Assembly (NCBI GenBank): GCA_029941645.1
Contig: JAPYSZ010000044.1
Span: 1,480-8,052, forward strand
Source: Candidatus Poseidoniia archaeon
GTDB taxonomy: Archaea; Thermoplasmatota; Poseidoniia; MGIII; CG-Epi1
Direction of reading: 5' to 3'
DNA: 6,573 bases
This document shows, piece by piece, positions 6,410 to 6,573 of the stretch (its first letter is position 1; each line of letters begins with the position of its first letter). Below the pieces are notes generated by a model. The model saw only the letters and a program-made list of their open reading frames with translations, did no database searches and had not been told where the DNA came from. The translations under genes and the position numbers were made by a program.

Positions 6410-6573
6410 ATGACTGAATCTAACCCCGATGTGCTCAAAGCTGTTCGACTTCTTGTCGGAGATATCGTTAACAAAGAGAGGTACATCATGTTGCCTGCAG
6501 AGCCAGGTGAGGGCGACCCCATTCTTGGAAAATTCCGTACTGTAAGTGATGCTAAACGTTTTGCTAGCAGAAG
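6410..6573 (+). CDS. Unrecognised protein, N-terminal fragment (runs off right edge)
   Basis: An open frame of 54 full codons from the ATG at 6410 to the edge, beginning MTESNPDVLKAVRLLVGDIV, with a basic stretch DAKRFASR just before the cut. The segment AVRLLVGDIV may be an amphipathic helix; it is not a membrane helix. Two further in-frame ATGs occur at 6380 and 6395 after a TAA at 6377-6379, but the promoter position favours 6410. The codons look somewhat richer in G and C at third positions than those of the coiled-coil gene. I do not recognise a family from this fragment. It is divergent from tyrS, with 98 bases between the two start codons. Confidence 0.62.
   Translation, partial: MTESNPDVLKAVRLLVGDIVNKERYIMLPAEPGEGDPILGKFRTVSDAKRFASR

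Overview
The window looks like a fragment of an AT-rich archaeal chromosome. The strongest evidence is the tyrosyl-tRNA synthetase, which is the short archaeal type (340 aa, GFEPSG motif, no bacterial S4 tail). AT-rich TATA-like boxes also sit about 25-33 bp upstream of most proposed start codons, the layout of leaderless archaeal transcripts. A marine planktonic euryarchaeon (Marine Group II/III, Poseidoniales-like) is a reasonable guess from gene style and base composition, but it is an inference. I see no tRNA, rRNA, CRISPR array, insertion sequence or phage gene.

Layout from left to right. (1) Positions 1-150, minus strand: the N-terminus of an acidic protein that opens with a four-cysteine zinc ribbon and runs off the left edge. 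(2) Positions 151-273: a divergent promoter region. (3) Positions 274-2655, plus strand: a protein of about 793 aa with four predicted membrane helices, a very long cytoplasmic coiled coil and, at its extreme C-terminus, a domain that reads like the RNA-polymerase-binding C-terminal domain of the bacterial transcript-cleavage factor GreA/GreB. This is the most unusual object in the window. (4) Positions 2768-5297, plus strand: a tightly packed three-gene unit of M3-family oligoendopeptidase, PaaI-like hotdog thioesterase and DUF309 protein, joined by ATGA and TAATG overlaps. (5) Positions 5289-6311, minus strand: tyrosyl-tRNA synthetase, converging on the DUF309 gene with a 9-base overlap of coding ends. 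(6) Positions 6410-6573, plus strand: the start of an unrecognised protein that runs off the right edge, transcribed divergently from the synthetase.

How the genes relate: the three-gene unit is probably one transcript, but its members (peptide degradation, acyl-thioester hydrolysis, unknown DUF309 role) do not form a known pathway. The synthetase is a housekeeping gene with its own promoter. The membrane/coiled-coil/Gre-like protein stands alone in its transcription unit. Its architecture suggests a cytoplasmic rod attached to the membrane and ending in a domain whose relatives bind RNA polymerase; what it does cannot be read from the sequence.
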